A stretch of 64,000 nt of DNA from Streptomyces griseochromogenes (GCF_001542625.1 NZ_CP016279.1:3410001-3474000), one strand, 5' to 3'; numbered from the stretch's first letter, positions 49,504 to 59,085 are shown. Translations and numbers: made by a program. Notes: generated by a model from the letters alone, not told the origin.

Positions 49504-50460
49504 GTGAGTACGGTCCCGCCCCCCGAAGGATCCGACGGGGAATCAGAGGAGCAGTCCTCCATATCCGACGCGCAGTGGGCCGCGTTCCTCCGGGACGCCG
49601 CCGAAGGCGATGGCGCCGCCGCGCCGAAGGAGCCGTCGGCGCGGGCCAGGATGGTGAACCGGCGGCTGCGGGCCGCGCGCGGGGCGGAGCCGAAGGCCCG
49701 CAGGCCGAAGGGACGTGGGTTCCGCGAGTGGGCGGGGGCCGCGGTCCCCTGGGTGGCCGTGGCGGCCGTTGTGCTGGTCGTCGGCTACCAGCAGAACCTG
49801 TTCTCGTGGGGCGGGCCGCCCGCGTCGGGCCCGGCCGAGGCCGTGGCACTGCCGGGCGGCGGTGTCTCCGACGGCGATCAGTGCGGAACCAAGGGCTACC
49901 ACCACTTCCCGCTCCCCGCGTCCGCCTCCTCACCCGAGCCGCAGTCCACGGGCCCGCGTCCCGGCCCGCAGCTCGAACTCGGCTCCTTCGGCTATGAGCA
50001 GTTGTCCGGCCGAACCCCCGGCCGGCTCGGCATCGGGCTGCTCTTCGCACAAGGCCCGAAGGGCTCGCTCCAGGTGTCCCGGACCCTGGGCGGAGAGGGC
50101 GTCGCGGTGGAGATCGAGGGCCCGGACGGACTGGTCGGCGGCGCGCACGGCCTCCCCGTCACCTGGCACACCCCCAGGAAGGCCGGCCGCGAGGACAAGA
50201 CGCACATCGACCTGACCGGCGGCGCCGACGCCGAGGTCGCGCTCCCGGCCCGGGCCCTGTGCCCCGGCTACGACGGCAACGCCGTGATGAAGAAACTCGT
50301 GCCGCCGATCGACTCCAAGAACACCATCACCGGGCAGCCGGCCTACACCCTGACGGTGTCCGTCCGCGATCCGGGTGTCGGAGAACTGCGCAAGTCGATC
50401 GGCTCTCCCGCCGGCGGCAACCTGCTCAGCGCGAACAACCTCGTGCCCGACGGCCCCTGA
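49504..50460 (+). CDS. Membrane-anchored protein of unknown function
   Basis: About 318 residues: an acidic cytoplasmic N-terminus (SISDAQWAAFLRDAAEGDG), a basic stretch ([12 protein letters not shown] ... KARRPKGRG), one transmembrane helix (AVPWVAVAAVVLVVGY), and an exported domain of about 210 residues rich in beta strands. The Cys of GDQCGTKGYHHFP and that of PARALCPGYD could pair. No enzyme motif is visible. GTG 49504 has AAGGG 8 nt upstream; the frame also has earlier starts at 49432 and 49453. It is convergent with anmK, only 37 bp apart. Confidence 0.78.
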   Translation: MSTVPPPEGSDGESEEQSSISDAQWAAFLRDAAEGDGAAAPKEPSARARMVNRRLRAARGAEPKARRPKGRGFREWAGAAVPWVAVAAVVLVVGYQQNLFSWGGPPASGPAEAVALPGGGVSDGDQCGTKGYHHFPLPASASSPEPQSTGPRPGPQLELGSFGYEQLSGRTPGRLGIGLLFAQGPKGSLQVSRTLGGEGVAVEIEGPDGLVGGAHGLPVTWHTPRKAGREDKTHIDLTGGADAEVALPARALCPGYDGNAVMKKLVPPIDSKNTITGQPAYTLTVSVRDPGVGELRKSIGSPAGGNLLSANNLVPDGP

Positions 50461-50497
50461 ACGCGGCAGACGCCACTCCGCCACGGGCGCCGGCACA

Positions 50498-51649
50498 TCA
50501 CGCCTCCACCACCAGCCGCACCGGAACGCCCCGCTGAGCGGGCGGCAGGCGCAGGCCGTCGCGTCCCGGTGTCACCGATCCCAGCACGCTCGGACGGCGG
50601 GCGCCGGTGCTGCGGGGGTCCGTGCCCGGCAGGCCGTGGACGGTGAGGAAGCCGAGGACGGCGAAGGCGTAGGCCTCCTTCGCCGGCGCGGGCAGGCCCA
50701 GCTCGTCCGAGGTCCGCAGCGGGATCCCGGGCAGCTGATGCCCCAGTTCCCGCACGAGCACCGGGTTGCGGGTACCCCCGCCCGAGGCGATCACCTCCGT
50801 GGCCCCGACGGACCGTACCGCCTCGGCGACCGTCCGCGCCGTCAGCAGGGTGAGCGTCGCCAGCGCGTCCGGTGCGCTCAGGCCGTCCAGCCCGGCCGCC
50901 CGCAGGTATCCGGCGTGGAACAGCTCCTTGCCCGTCGTCTTGGGCGGCTCCAGCGCGTAGTACGGCTCCGCGAGCAGCCGGTCCAGCAGCGGCCGGTACG
51001 GCAGCCCGCGCGCGGCCAGCGCGCCCCCGGCGTCGTAGGCCAGGCGCCCGCCGCTGAACTCCCGGGCCGCCGCGTCCAGCAGCGCACAGCCCGGCCCGGT
51101 GTCGAACGCCGTCCCGTCCGGCGCGGTCAGATTGGCGATGCCGCCGATGTTCAGCGCGACCGGCGTACCCGGCCTGCCCCACAGCCACAGCAGGTCGACC
51201 AGACTCACCAGGGGCGCGCCCTGGCCGCCCGCGGCGACGTCCCGGGCGCGCAGATCGGCGACCACCGGCAGCCCGGTCGCCTCGGCGATCCACGCGGGCT
51301 GCCCCAGCTGGAGTGTGCCGTGCACCCGGCCGTCCTCGGCCCAGTGGTAGACGGTCTGACCGTGCGAGACCACCAACTCCGCGCGCCCGCCGCACAGTTC
51401 GCGGTCGGCCCGGACCGCCGCCGCGGCGAAGGCCTGCCCGATCCGGGTGTCGAGCCGGCACACCTCGGCGAGCGGTACGGCGGTCGGTGGCAGCGCCGCC
51501 GCGAGCGCCTCGCGCAGCCCGCCGTCGTACGGCGCGCTCACCATTCCCAGCGGCTTCAGGGCCAGCGTGTCGCCGTCCAGGCGCAGCTCCGCGGCCGCCG
51601 CGTCCACCGCGTCGTACGACGTCCCCGACATCAGTCCGATCACCCGCAC
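50498..51649 (-). CDS. anmK: Anhydro-N-acetylmuramic acid kinase
   Basis: A 383-residue cytosolic kinase that opens and phosphorylates 1,6-anhydroMurNAc to MurNAc-6-phosphate during peptidoglycan recycling. Family signatures are GLMSGTSYDAVDAAAAEL (the GTSxDG-like phosphate loop; here Tyr-Asp-Ala replaces the common xDGxD), VVSHGQTVYHW, LNIGGIANLT, DTGPGCALLD and ASGGGTRNPVL (the second ATP-binding loop). It starts at GTG 51649 and stops 37 bp from the convergent membrane-protein gene. The MFS transporter gene lies just upstream on the same strand (6 bp), so they are probably co-transcribed. A sugar or muropeptide substrate for that transporter is possible but unproven. Confidence 0.95.
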   Translation of the reverse strand: MRVIGLMSGTSYDAVDAAAAELRLDGDTLALKPLGMVSAPYDGGLREALAAALPPTAVPLAEVCRLDTRIGQAFAAAAVRADRELCGGRAELVVSHGQTVYHWAEDGRVHGTLQLGQPAWIAEATGLPVVADLRARDVAAGGQGAPLVSLVDLLWLWGRPGTPVALNIGGIANLTAPDGTAFDTGPGCALLDAAAREFSGGRLAYDAGGALAARGLPYRPLLDRLLAEPYYALEPPKTTGKELFHAGYLRAAGLDGLSAPDALATLTLLTARTVAEAVRSVGATEVIASGGGTRNPVLVRELGHQLPGIPLRTSDELGLPAPAKEAYAFAVLGFLTVHGLPGTDPRSTGARRPSVLGSVTPGRDGLRLPPAQRGVPVRLVVEA

Positions 51650-51655
51650 CGGACA

Positions 51656-52963
51656 TCAACTCCCTTCGTCACAGTGCCGTTTCCCCAAGGTCAGTGCGCT
51701 CACCGCGCACGCCGCCGCCGCGTAGTAGGCGGGCACGTCCACGTTCCCGGTCCGCCGCACGGCCTCGGTGATGATCAGCCCCGCGCATCCGGAGAAGACC
51801 GCGTTCGACAGGGAGTACGCCAGCCCGAGGCCCGTCCATCGCACCCGCGTCGGGAACATCTCGGCGAGCAGCGCGGGCCCGGGCCCGGCCATCAGCCCCA
51901 CCATCGCGCCCGCGGCACAGGTGGCCACGCCCTTGACGACGGCCGAGGTCCCCGCGTCCTGGAGCAGGTTGAACAGCGGCACCGCGAGCCCGGCCACCAG
52001 CACCGCCCCCGTCAGCATCACAGGCCGCCGCCCGATCCGGTCGCTGAGCAGCCCCGCCGGCAGGATCGCCGCGGCGAACCCCACGTTGGCGGGCACGGTG
52101 GCGAGCAGCGCCTGCCGGACGTCCGCATGCAGGGCGGTCTGCAGATACGAGGGCAGCACGACGAGGAACGTGTATCCGGCCGCCGCCCAGCCCATGACCC
52201 GCCCGGCACCCAGCAGCACCGCCGCGGCGGACACCCCGGCACCCCCGGGACCGCCGTCCGCCTTGTCCTGGGCCCGGAACTCCGGTGTCTCCGCCAGCCC
52301 CGCCCGCAGCCACAGCGCCACAAGACCGAGGGGCAACGCCAGCAGGAACGGCAAACGCCAGCCCCAGTCGCCGAGCCGGGCCCCGCTGAGCGCGGTGGCG
52401 GTCGCCGCGGCGGCCCCCGCCCCGCCCAGCAGGCCCAGCGCCACCGTGCACGACTGCCACGCGCCGTACAGTCCGCGTCTGCCCGGCGGCGCGAACTCCG
52501 TCAGGAGCGCCACCGCCCCGCCGAACTCCCCTCCCGCCGCGAGCCCCTGAACGATCCTCAGGAACGTCAGCAGCCATGGAGCCAGGGCGCCGGCCGTGCC
52601 GTACGTCGGCAGCGCGCCGATCAGGGTCGTCGCGGCCGTCATCAGCGCGATCACCCCGAGCAGCACCGGCCGTCGCCCGATCCGGTCGCCCAGCCTGCCG
52701 AACAGGACGGCGCCGAGGGGCCGGAAGAAGAACGCCAGCGCGAAGGAGGCGTATGTGCGGACCAGGCCCTCGGCCGCGCTCCCGCCCGCCGGGGTGAAGA
52801 ACCGCTCGGCCAGCACCGTGGCCAGATAGCCGTACACGCCGAACTCGTACCACTCGACGAAGTTGCCCACCGACCCCGCCGCCACCGCGCGCAACGTCGG
52901 CGCACGGACCGCCGTACCGCCGCGATCGCCGTCGTTGCCGCGGTCTTCGAAAATAAGCTTCAT
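51656..52963 (-). CDS. MFS transporter, metabolite:H+ symporter (MHS) type
   Basis: A 435-residue twelve-helix transporter. SVGNFVEWYEFGVYGYLATV is the MHS-type N-terminus, and GRLGDRIGRRPVLL and its second-half copy GLLSDRIGRRPVML are the paired MFS loop motifs. FLRIVQGLAAGGEFGGAV is a further signature. MHS members import small organic acids or osmolytes with protons. It starts at ATG 52963 and ends 6 bp before anmK, suggesting one transcript. Whether it serves cell-wall recycling or an organic acid cannot be told from sequence. Confidence 0.9.
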   Translation of the reverse strand: MKLIFEDRGNDGDRGGTAVRAPTLRAVAAGSVGNFVEWYEFGVYGYLATVLAERFFTPAGGSAAEGLVRTYASFALAFFFRPLGAVLFGRLGDRIGRRPVLLGVIALMTAATTLIGALPTYGTAGALAPWLLTFLRIVQGLAAGGEFGGAVALLTEFAPPGRRGLYGAWQSCTVALGLLGGAGAAAATATALSGARLGDWGWRLPFLLALPLGLVALWLRAGLAETPEFRAQDKADGGPGGAGVSAAAVLLGAGRVMGWAAAGYTFLVVLPSYLQTALHADVRQALLATVPANVGFAAAILPAGLLSDRIGRRPVMLTGAVLVAGLAVPLFNLLQDAGTSAVVKGVATCAAGAMVGLMAGPGPALLAEMFPTRVRWTGLGLAYSLSNAVFSGCAGLIITEAVRRTGNVDVPAYYAAAACAVSALTLGKRHCDEGS

Positions 52964-53144
52964 CCCAGGCCCTGTTGACGGATCGTCCACTGTGCATCGG
53001 CTGGTCGGGCAGGGTGCGCGTCGCCCGGCCGCACCCACTTTCACCCGGCGGTGCCACACCTGCCCGGACCTGCCTCCGCACATCCCATCGGACGGCTACG
53101 CTCGTGGTCTGTACGTCATTCGGGCGACCTGGGGAGGTAACGGG

Positions 53145-55802
53145 ATGACGGAGGGACGGCCGCCGACGGCCGGCTCGGCTGCCCTGTGGGAGCGGGACGC
53201 GGAGATCGCCACCGTCACACAGGCGCTCGACGTCCTGTGCGCCGATCAGTCGTCCGCGGGCAGCCTGCTGGTCTTCCGGGGCGAGGCCGGACTCGGCAAG
53301 ACCGCGCTGCTGAACGAGACGCGTCGCATGGCCGAGCGCCGCGGCGAGACTCTGCGGTCCGTCCCGTTCAACGTGGTGCGGCAGCTGCTGCAGCCCGCGC
53401 TGCTCTCCCTCCTGCCGGAGGAGGCCCGCGAGTATCTCGGCGACTGGTACGAGATCGCCGGCCCGGCCCTCGGCATAGTGGACCCCGGAGAGGGCAGCGC
53501 CGACCCCCAGTACGTCTGCGACGGACTCGTCGCGGCCGTGCGCCGGCTCGCCCGCCGCGAGTGGCCGCTGGTGCTGCTCATCGACGACGCGCACTGGGCC
53601 GACCAGGAGACCCTGCGCTGGCTGGCCGCGTTCGCCGAGCGCCTGGACGACCTGTCCGTGCTGATCGTGGTCGCCCGGCGCCCGGGCGAGGTGAGCGGCG
53701 ACAGCGCCCGCCACCTCGAGGCGGTGGCCGCCGCGGGCCGCCCCGTCAACAACCTGATCGCCCTCACCCCGCAGGCCACCGCCGGAATCACCCGCGCCTC
53801 GGTCGGCCGGCACGCCGACGACCCGTTCTGCCGCGAGGTCTGGGCGGTCACCGGAGGCAACCCCTACGACACCGTCGAGCTCCTCGCCAAGGTGCAGGAC
53901 AGCGAACTCCAGCCGGTCGAGGGCCGGGCCGGCGAACTGCGCGCCCTGAACCGTTCCGCCCGCGGCGGCGGCCTGGTCGACCGGCTCAAGGGACTCGGCA
54001 TCGAGGCCACCCGGTTCGCCTGGGCCGCCGCCATCCTCGGCACCGGCATCTCCGCCGACCTGGTCGCCCGGCTCGCCTCCATGAACCCCGACATCGCCGA
54101 GCGCTGCGCCGAACTGCTGTGCACCGCCCGCATCCTCACCGAACCCGACCCGGCGGGCGGCGCCGAGACGGACGACGGCGAGCTGGAGTTCGTCCACCCG
54201 CTGATCGCCACCGCCGTCTACAACTCCATTCCGCCCGGTGTGTGCACCGCCATGCACGGCGTCGCCGCGCAGATCCTCACCGAGACGGGACACGGCGCCG
54301 CCGAGGCCTCCCGGCATCTGCTGAAGGTGCACCCGGACGACGACGAGGAACTCGTCGAGCAGCTGCGTGAGGCAGCCCGCGAGCACCTGGCCGTGGGCGC
54401 GCCCGACGCGGCCCGCCGCTGTCTGGAACGCGCCCTGCTCGAACCGCCGGTGCCCGAGGTCCACGCGCGCGTGCTCTACGAACTGGGCTGCGCCACCCTC
54501 CTGACCGCGCCCGCGACCACCATCGACCACCTGCAGAACGCGCTCGCCATGCCCGGCCTCGACGGCGCGGAACGCGTCGACGCCGTCTTCCGCCTCTCCC
54601 AGGCCCTGCTCCACAACGACCAGCTGGAGGAGGCCGTCCGCACCGTCGAGGCCGAGGCCGCCCGGCACGAGCCCGGCCCCGCCCGGATGCGGCTGCAGGC
54701 GGTGCAGTACATGTGGGAGGGCATCTACGCGGGCGAGGCCACCTCACCCGATCGCTCCGAGCGCCTCGCCGAACTCGCCCGGACCTGCACCGGCCAGGAC
54801 AACGCCGAGCGCGCGCTGCTGATACTGCGCGGTTTCGACGCCATGACCCACGGCGAGAGCGCCGAGGAGGTCGTCGAGCTGTGCGACCGCGCGCTCGTCA
54901 ACGGCCGGCTTGCACCGGGACTCGGCTGGACCGACACCGAGTGGGGCATAGAACTCCTGCTGATGCTGTCCAACGCGTACGCCTTCGCCGACCGGCTCGA
55001 CCGGGCCGAGGCCCTGTACACCGAAGCCCTGCGCACCTACGAGACCGCCCAGTGGACCGGCGGCCACCTCGCACTGGCCCACGCCTACGTGGGGTTCGGA
55101 CACCGCAGGCGAGGACGGCTCAGGGAGGCCGAGACGTCCCTGCGCGAGGGGCTGCGCCTGGCCGAGCGCGTCGGCCGCGGCCTGCCCCTGTACTGGACCG
55201 CCACCTGCAACCTCGTCGACACCCTGCTCGCCCGCGGCCAGGTCGGCGAGGCGTGGTCGATCGCCGAACAGTACGGATTCATCCCGCCCTACCCGTCCAC
55301 GATCGTGCTGCCGGACCCGCGCTCCGTGCGCGGCCGGCTGCTGCTTGCGGTCGGCCGCGTCGACGACGCGATCAACGAACTGGAGGCGGCGGGGAAGGCG
55401 GCTGCCGTACGCGGCCACCACAACCCGGTGATGGTCCCCTGGATGGTCGACCTCGCCCGGGCCCTCGCCACCCGGGACCCGGCCCGCGCCGCCCAGCTCG
55501 CCGGTGACGCCCGCCGCCAGGCCGAGCGGTTCGGTACGGACACCGCCATCGGCGAGGCCCTGCGCTGCGCGGCCGCCCTGGAGTCCGGCCCGCGCGCGGT
55601 ACACCTCGCCTCCCAGGCCGTCGCCTATCTGGAAGCCTCGCCCTGTCAGTACGAACACGCGGCCGCCCGGGTCGAGTACGGCATCGCGGCCCGCTCGGTC
55701 GCCGAACTCAACCGGGGTCTGGCGCTCGCCCGTTCGTGCGGTGCGGACGGGCTGGTGAACCAAGCGCGGGAGGTGCTGGAGAAAGGGCGGGGGCTGAGGT
55801 AG
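53145..55802 (+). CDS. LAL-like ATPase/TPR protein lacking the LuxR helix-turn-helix
   Basis: An 885-residue STAND-like protein. Residues about 14-330 form an AAA_16 ATPase: Walker A GEAGLGKTALLNE (46-58), Walker B LVLLIDDAHWAD (141-152), and the sensor region AVTGGNPYDTVEL. From about residue 400 to the end are tetratricopeptide-like helical repeats. This is the layout of LAL (large ATP-binding LuxR) regulators, usually 900-1000 residues, but the C-terminal LuxR helix-turn-helix is absent; the protein ends REVLEKGRGLR. It may regulate through a partner or have another role. ATG 53145 has GGGGAGG 7 nt upstream. It is divergent from the MFS gene. Confidence 0.87.
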   Translation: MTEGRPPTAGSAALWERDAEIATVTQALDVLCADQSSAGSLLVFRGEAGLGKTALLNETRRMAERRGETLRSVPFNVVRQLLQPALLSLLPEEAREYLGDWYEIAGPALGIVDPGEGSADPQYVCDGLVAAVRRLARREWPLVLLIDDAHWADQETLRWLAAFAERLDDLSVLIVVARRPGEVSGDSARHLEAVAAAGRPVNNLIALTPQATAGITRASVGRHADDPFCREVWAVTGGNPYDTVELLAKVQDSELQPVEGRAGELRALNRSARGGGLVDRLKGLGIEATRFAWAAAILGTGISADLVARLASMNPDIAERCAELLCTARILTEPDPAGGAETDDGELEFVHPLIATAVYNSIPPGVCTAMHGVAAQILTETGHGAAEASRHLLKVHPDDDEELVEQLREAAREHLAVGAPDAARRCLERALLEPPVPEVHARVLYELGCATLLTAPATTIDHLQNALAMPGLDGAERVDAVFRLSQALLHNDQLEEAVRTVEAEAARHEPGPARMRLQAVQYMWEGIYAGEATSPDRSERLAELARTCTGQDNAERALLILRGFDAMTHGESAEEVVELCDRALVNGRLAPGLGWTDTEWGIELLLMLSNAYAFADRLDRAEALYTEALRTYETAQWTGGHLALAHAYVGFGHRRRGRLREAETSLREGLRLAERVGRGLPLYWTATCNLVDTLLARGQVGEAWSIAEQYGFIPPYPSTIVLPDPRSVRGRLLLAVGRVDDAINELEAAGKAAAVRGHHNPVMVPWMVDLARALATRDPARAAQLAGDARRQAERFGTDTAIGEALRCAAALESGPRAVHLASQAVAYLEASPCQYEHAAARVEYGIAARSVAELNRGLALARSCGADGLVNQAREVLEKGRGLR

Positions 55803-55869
55803 GGCACACCGCTGCGGCAGGTCACGACGGGTGGTATGCGGTCGGCTGAACACCGCACACCACCCACGT

Positions 55870-55941
55870 TCACATGACCAGTTCGAAGGCGATGTACCGG
55901 CCGAGCCCGGCGGTGGCGCCGGTGATCAGAGCCGTGGACAT
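55870..55941 (-). pseudogene. N-terminal remnant of a short-chain dehydrogenase
   Basis: A 23-codon frame reads MSTALITGATAGLGRYIAFE and then LVM and TGA. TGATAGLG is the dinucleotide-binding TGxxxGxG motif that opens SDR enzymes, at the correct distance from the start, with the helix expected after it. The rest (about 230 residues) is missing. AGGAG sits just before the ATG. It lies 65 bp beyond the pcaL stop, on the same strand, and is best read as a truncated relic. Confidence 0.65.
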
Positions 55942-56005
55942 GCTCCTGTTCCAGGCACGGCCCGAGGCCGCGAAGGAGATGCCGTTGCGACTACGACCGG
56001 CAGGG

Positions 56006-57142
56006 TCACCCGCGGCGGGACTCCTCCTGCTCCTCCTCGGCGAGCACCCGCTGGGCCGTCGCGAACGCCGAGTTGGCCGAGGGCACCCCGCAGTACACGG
56101 CGGTCTGGAGCAGCACCGCCCCGATCTCCTCCGGTGTCAGCCCGCCCCGCCGAGCCGCCCGGACGTGCATCGCCAGCTCGTCGTGGTGGCCGTGCGCGAC
56201 CAGCGCGGTCAGTGTGATCATGCTGCGCTCGCGGCGCGAGAGGGTCGGGTCGGTCCAGATCTCTCCCCAGGCGTAGCGGGAGATGAAGTCCTGGAACCGT
56301 GCGGTGAACGGGGTCTGCCGGGCCTGCGCTCGGTCCACATGTGCGTCGCCCAGCACCTCCCGGCGCACCGCCATCCCGCTCGCCGGAGCCCCGTTCAGCT
56401 GGGTGCGCAGGGCGGTCAGGACGGCCCCCGGGCACTCGGCGGGCGCGAGGTGGGAGGCCCCGGGCAGCTCCACGAGCGCGGCCCCGGGCACGGCGTCCGC
56501 GATCTCCCGCAGCTGGGCGGGCGGCGTCGCGGGATCCTGCCGGCCCGCCACGAGCAGGGTGGGTACGGCGATGTCGGGGAGCCGTTCGCGCAGGTCGAAG
56601 GCGGCCAGTGCGTCGCAGCAGGCGGCGTACCCCTCCGGGTCGGCCTCCCGGTGGTCCTGTACCAGCCGCGGCACGGTGAAGCCGGGCGTGAACCAGCGTG
56701 CGTCGGCGCTGTCCGCGAGCCACTCCAGGCCCTCGCGGCGTACCCGCTCGGCACGCTCCTGCCAGGGCGCGGCGCCGCCGAAGTGGGCGGACGAGCAGAT
56801 GACCGCGAGGGAGGTGAGCCGCTCGGGGTGGTGCAGGGCCAGGTACAGGCCGATCGCGCCGCCCAATGACACGCCCGCGTAGGCGAACCGCTCGATGCCG
56901 AGCGCGTCGGCGAGTTCCAGCACCAGCGCGGCCAGGTCTGCGACGGTGGCCCCCGGCCCGATCAGGCCGGCCGGCGAGCCACCGTGCCCCGGCAGGTCCC
57001 AGCGCACCACCCGGTGGGTGATCGACAGCTCGGGCGCGACCGCGTCCCACAGCGCGTAGGAGGTGCCGAGCGAGGGACCGAGCAGCAGCGGGGGAGCGGA
57101 GGCCGGGCCTTCTTCCCTGTGGTTGAGGAGTTTCACGGTCAA
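56006..57142 (-). CDS. pcaL: Fused 3-oxoadipate enol-lactonase / 4-carboxymuconolactone decarboxylase
   Basis: A 378-residue bifunctional enzyme of the protocatechuate branch. Residues about 1-240 are an alpha/beta-hydrolase (PcaD): LPGHGGSP, nucleophile elbow AGVSLGGA with S92, acid and His in the DPATPP and GASHLAP regions. Residues about 255-365 are the decarboxylase (PcaC): FTARFQDFISRYAWGEIW, LTALVAHGHHDELAMHVRAA. It converts carboxymuconolactone to 3-oxoadipate in two steps. The start is TTG 57142, overlapping the pcaB stop (TTGA) with GGAG 5 nt ahead; GTG 57136 is an alternative. It is the last gene of the pca operon. Confidence 0.95.
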   Translation of the reverse strand: MTVKLLNHREEGPASAPPLLLGPSLGTSYALWDAVAPELSITHRVVRWDLPGHGGSPAGLIGPGATVADLAALVLELADALGIERFAYAGVSLGGAIGLYLALHHPERLTSLAVICSSAHFGGAAPWQERAERVRREGLEWLADSADARWFTPGFTVPRLVQDHREADPEGYAACCDALAAFDLRERLPDIAVPTLLVAGRQDPATPPAQLREIADAVPGAALVELPGASHLAPAECPGAVLTALRTQLNGAPASGMAVRREVLGDAHVDRAQARQTPFTARFQDFISRYAWGEIWTDPTLSRRERSMITLTALVAHGHHDELAMHVRAARRGGLTPEEIGAVLLQTAVYCGVPSANSAFATAQRVLAEEEQEESRRG

Positions 57143-58479
57143 CGTCGCTCCAGGGCACGGTCGGTGAGGGGACCGGCGAAGCCGGTGTAGTGCGCGGGGT
57201 CGATGAGGTCGTCCAGTTCGGACGCCTCCAACTCCACTTTCTCCGCGAGGAGTTCACGCAGAGGGCGGTCTTCCGTGCGGGCGCGGCCGGCCAGTTCGGT
57301 CAGCAGCCGCTTCGAGCGCGCGCTGCCGAGTGCGGGGGCCAGCGCGGCGGACAGCCGTTCGGAGACGATCAGGCCCCCGGTCGCCTCCAGGTTCCGGCGC
57401 ATCGCGGTGGGACACACGCGCAGCCCCTCGGCCAGCTCCGCCGCGTGGGCGGCCGCTCCGCCCACCAGCCGGAGCAGGTCACGCAACGGCTCCCACTCGG
57501 CGTGCCAGGCACCGGCCGGCCGTTCGTCCCCGGCGGCCAGGGAGCCGTAGAGGACGGCGGCGAGCTGCGGGGCCTGCCGGGCGGCTGCCGCGAGGAGCGT
57601 GGACCGCACCGGGTTCGCCTTGTGCGGCATCGCCGACGAACCTCCGCCGCTGCCCTCGCCCACCTCGCCGATCTCGGTGCGCGACAGGGTCAGCACGTCC
57701 GCGGCGAGTTTGCCCAGCGCCCCCGCCGTGAGGGCCAGACACCCGGCCAGGTCGGCGATGGGGGTGCGGAGCGTGTGCCAGGGCAACGCCGGTGCGGCGA
57801 GGCCGACTTCACGGGCGTACGCCTCGGTGAGCGCGGCCGCGTCCTCGGCGCCGTACGCCCGGAAAGCGGCCAAGGTACCGGCCGCGCCACCCAGTTGGAC
57901 GGGGAGCGAGTCCCGTACTCGGGCGACGCGATCGCGCGCGTCCAGGACCAGCGCACGCCAGCCTGCCGCCTTCAGCCCGAACGTCGTCGGTACGGCGTGC
58001 TGCGTGAGCGTCCGCCCGGGCATCACCGTGTCCCGGTGCTCGGCGGCGAGGGCGGCCAGCGCCCGCTCGGTCCGGCCCAGATCGGCGAGGACCAGCTCCA
58101 GGGTGCGCACGGCGACCAGCATCGTCGCCGTGTCCATGATGTCCTGGCTGGTCGCGCCCCGGTGGACGTAGGGGCCGTACTCCTCGCCGACCGCCGCGGT
58201 CAGATCGGCGACCAGCGGGATGACCGGGTTGCCGCCGGCGGGGGTGCGAGCCGCCAGGGAGCGGATGCCGAAGCCGGCCGGGTCGGCCGCCTCGGTCACC
58301 GCCGCCGCGGCCGCGGCCGGGGCGAGCCCCAGCGCGGCCTGCGCCCGGGTGAGGCCGGCCTCGGCGTCGAGCAGCGCCCGCAGATACGCGTGGTCGCCGG
58401 TCTCCGACGCGGCACCGGACAGTCCCCACCCGGGGGCGAGCAGGCCGGTGTCCGCGTACGGGGGAGGCGTAAATGTCAC
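57139..58479 (-). CDS. pcaB: 3-carboxy-cis,cis-muconate cycloisomerase
   Basis: A 446-residue cytosolic enzyme of the aspartase/fumarase superfamily that cyclises 3-carboxymuconate to 4-carboxymuconolactone. Superfamily blocks are HRGATSQDIMDTATM, GRTLTQHAVPTTFG and the signature loop GSSAMPHKANPV, whose Ser is the catalytic base. Its GTG start overlaps the pcaG stop (GTGA), and its stop overlaps the pcaL start. The translational chain and gene order leave little doubt about function. Confidence 0.95.
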   Translation of the reverse strand: MTFTPPPYADTGLLAPGWGLSGAASETGDHAYLRALLDAEAGLTRAQAALGLAPAAAAAAVTEAADPAGFGIRSLAARTPAGGNPVIPLVADLTAAVGEEYGPYVHRGATSQDIMDTATMLVAVRTLELVLADLGRTERALAALAAEHRDTVMPGRTLTQHAVPTTFGLKAAGWRALVLDARDRVARVRDSLPVQLGGAAGTLAAFRAYGAEDAAALTEAYAREVGLAAPALPWHTLRTPIADLAGCLALTAGALGKLAADVLTLSRTEIGEVGEGSGGGSSAMPHKANPVRSTLLAAAARQAPQLAAVLYGSLAAGDERPAGAWHAEWEPLRDLLRLVGGAAAHAAELAEGLRVCPTAMRRNLEATGGLIVSERLSAALAPALGSARSKRLLTELAGRARTEDRPLRELLAEKVELEASELDDLIDPAHYTGFAGPLTDRALERR

Positions 58480-59078
58480 TGGAACTCCAGGAAGACCGTC
58501 TCGCCTTCGCCCTGAAGGCGGATGTCGAAACGGTAGGTGCCGCTGCCCTCGTCGCCGGCGATCAGCGTGTCGCGTCGCTCGCCCACCTGGGTGAGCAGCG
58601 GGTCGGTGGCGAGTGCCCTTTCGTCGCCCGGCAGGTAGATCCGGGTGAACAGGTGCATGAGCAGGCCGCGGGCGAAGACGCACACGCTCAGATAGGGGGC
58701 GCTGTGCCCGCGAGCGCCGGGTCGCAGTGTCCGCGCGTACCAGTGGCCGTTCGCGTCCGTCTGGATCCGCCCCCAACCGGTGAACTCCACCCCGTTGCGG
58801 CCCAGATGGCCGCCGGTGGCCTGGTCCCGGCGGATGGAGCCGTCCGCCTGGGGGACGCTCCCGTCGGGAGCCGGTCCCCACAGTTCCACCAACGCGTCGG
58901 GCAGCGGCCTGCCCTCGCCGTCGAGGACGTAGCCGTGCACGGTGATCGTGTCGGGGTGCGCCAGGGGCGCGATCTCCTCACCGCCGGGGAACGGCAGCGC
59001 GTACCCGTAGAAGGGGCCGACCGTGTGGGACGGGGTGGGCGGCACACCCTGAGGGCTGCTGGTGTCGATCTTCGTCAT
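58476..59078 (-). CDS. pcaG: Protocatechuate 3,4-dioxygenase, alpha subunit
   Basis: A 200-residue subunit of the intradiol ring-cleavage dioxygenase that opens protocatechuate to 3-carboxymuconate. It has the intradiol beta-sandwich with TPSHTVGPFYGYAL at the N-terminus and GEGRPLPDALVELWGPAPDG, and lacks the iron-binding Tyr/His set, as alpha subunits do. ATG 59078 starts 8 bp after the pcaH stop. Confidence 0.95.
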   Translation of the reverse strand: MTKIDTSSPQGVPPTPSHTVGPFYGYALPFPGGEEIAPLAHPDTITVHGYVLDGEGRPLPDALVELWGPAPDGSVPQADGSIRRDQATGGHLGRNGVEFTGWGRIQTDANGHWYARTLRPGARGHSAPYLSVCVFARGLLMHLFTRIYLPGDERALATDPLLTQVGERRDTLIAGDEGSGTYRFDIRLQGEGETVFLEFQ

Positions 59079-59085
59079 CGCGGGG

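Noticed and set aside
51669..54668. Minus-strand open frame of 999 codons
   Set aside because: It overlaps the MFS transporter in a second frame and the ATPase/TPR gene in antisense. Composition is low-complexity.
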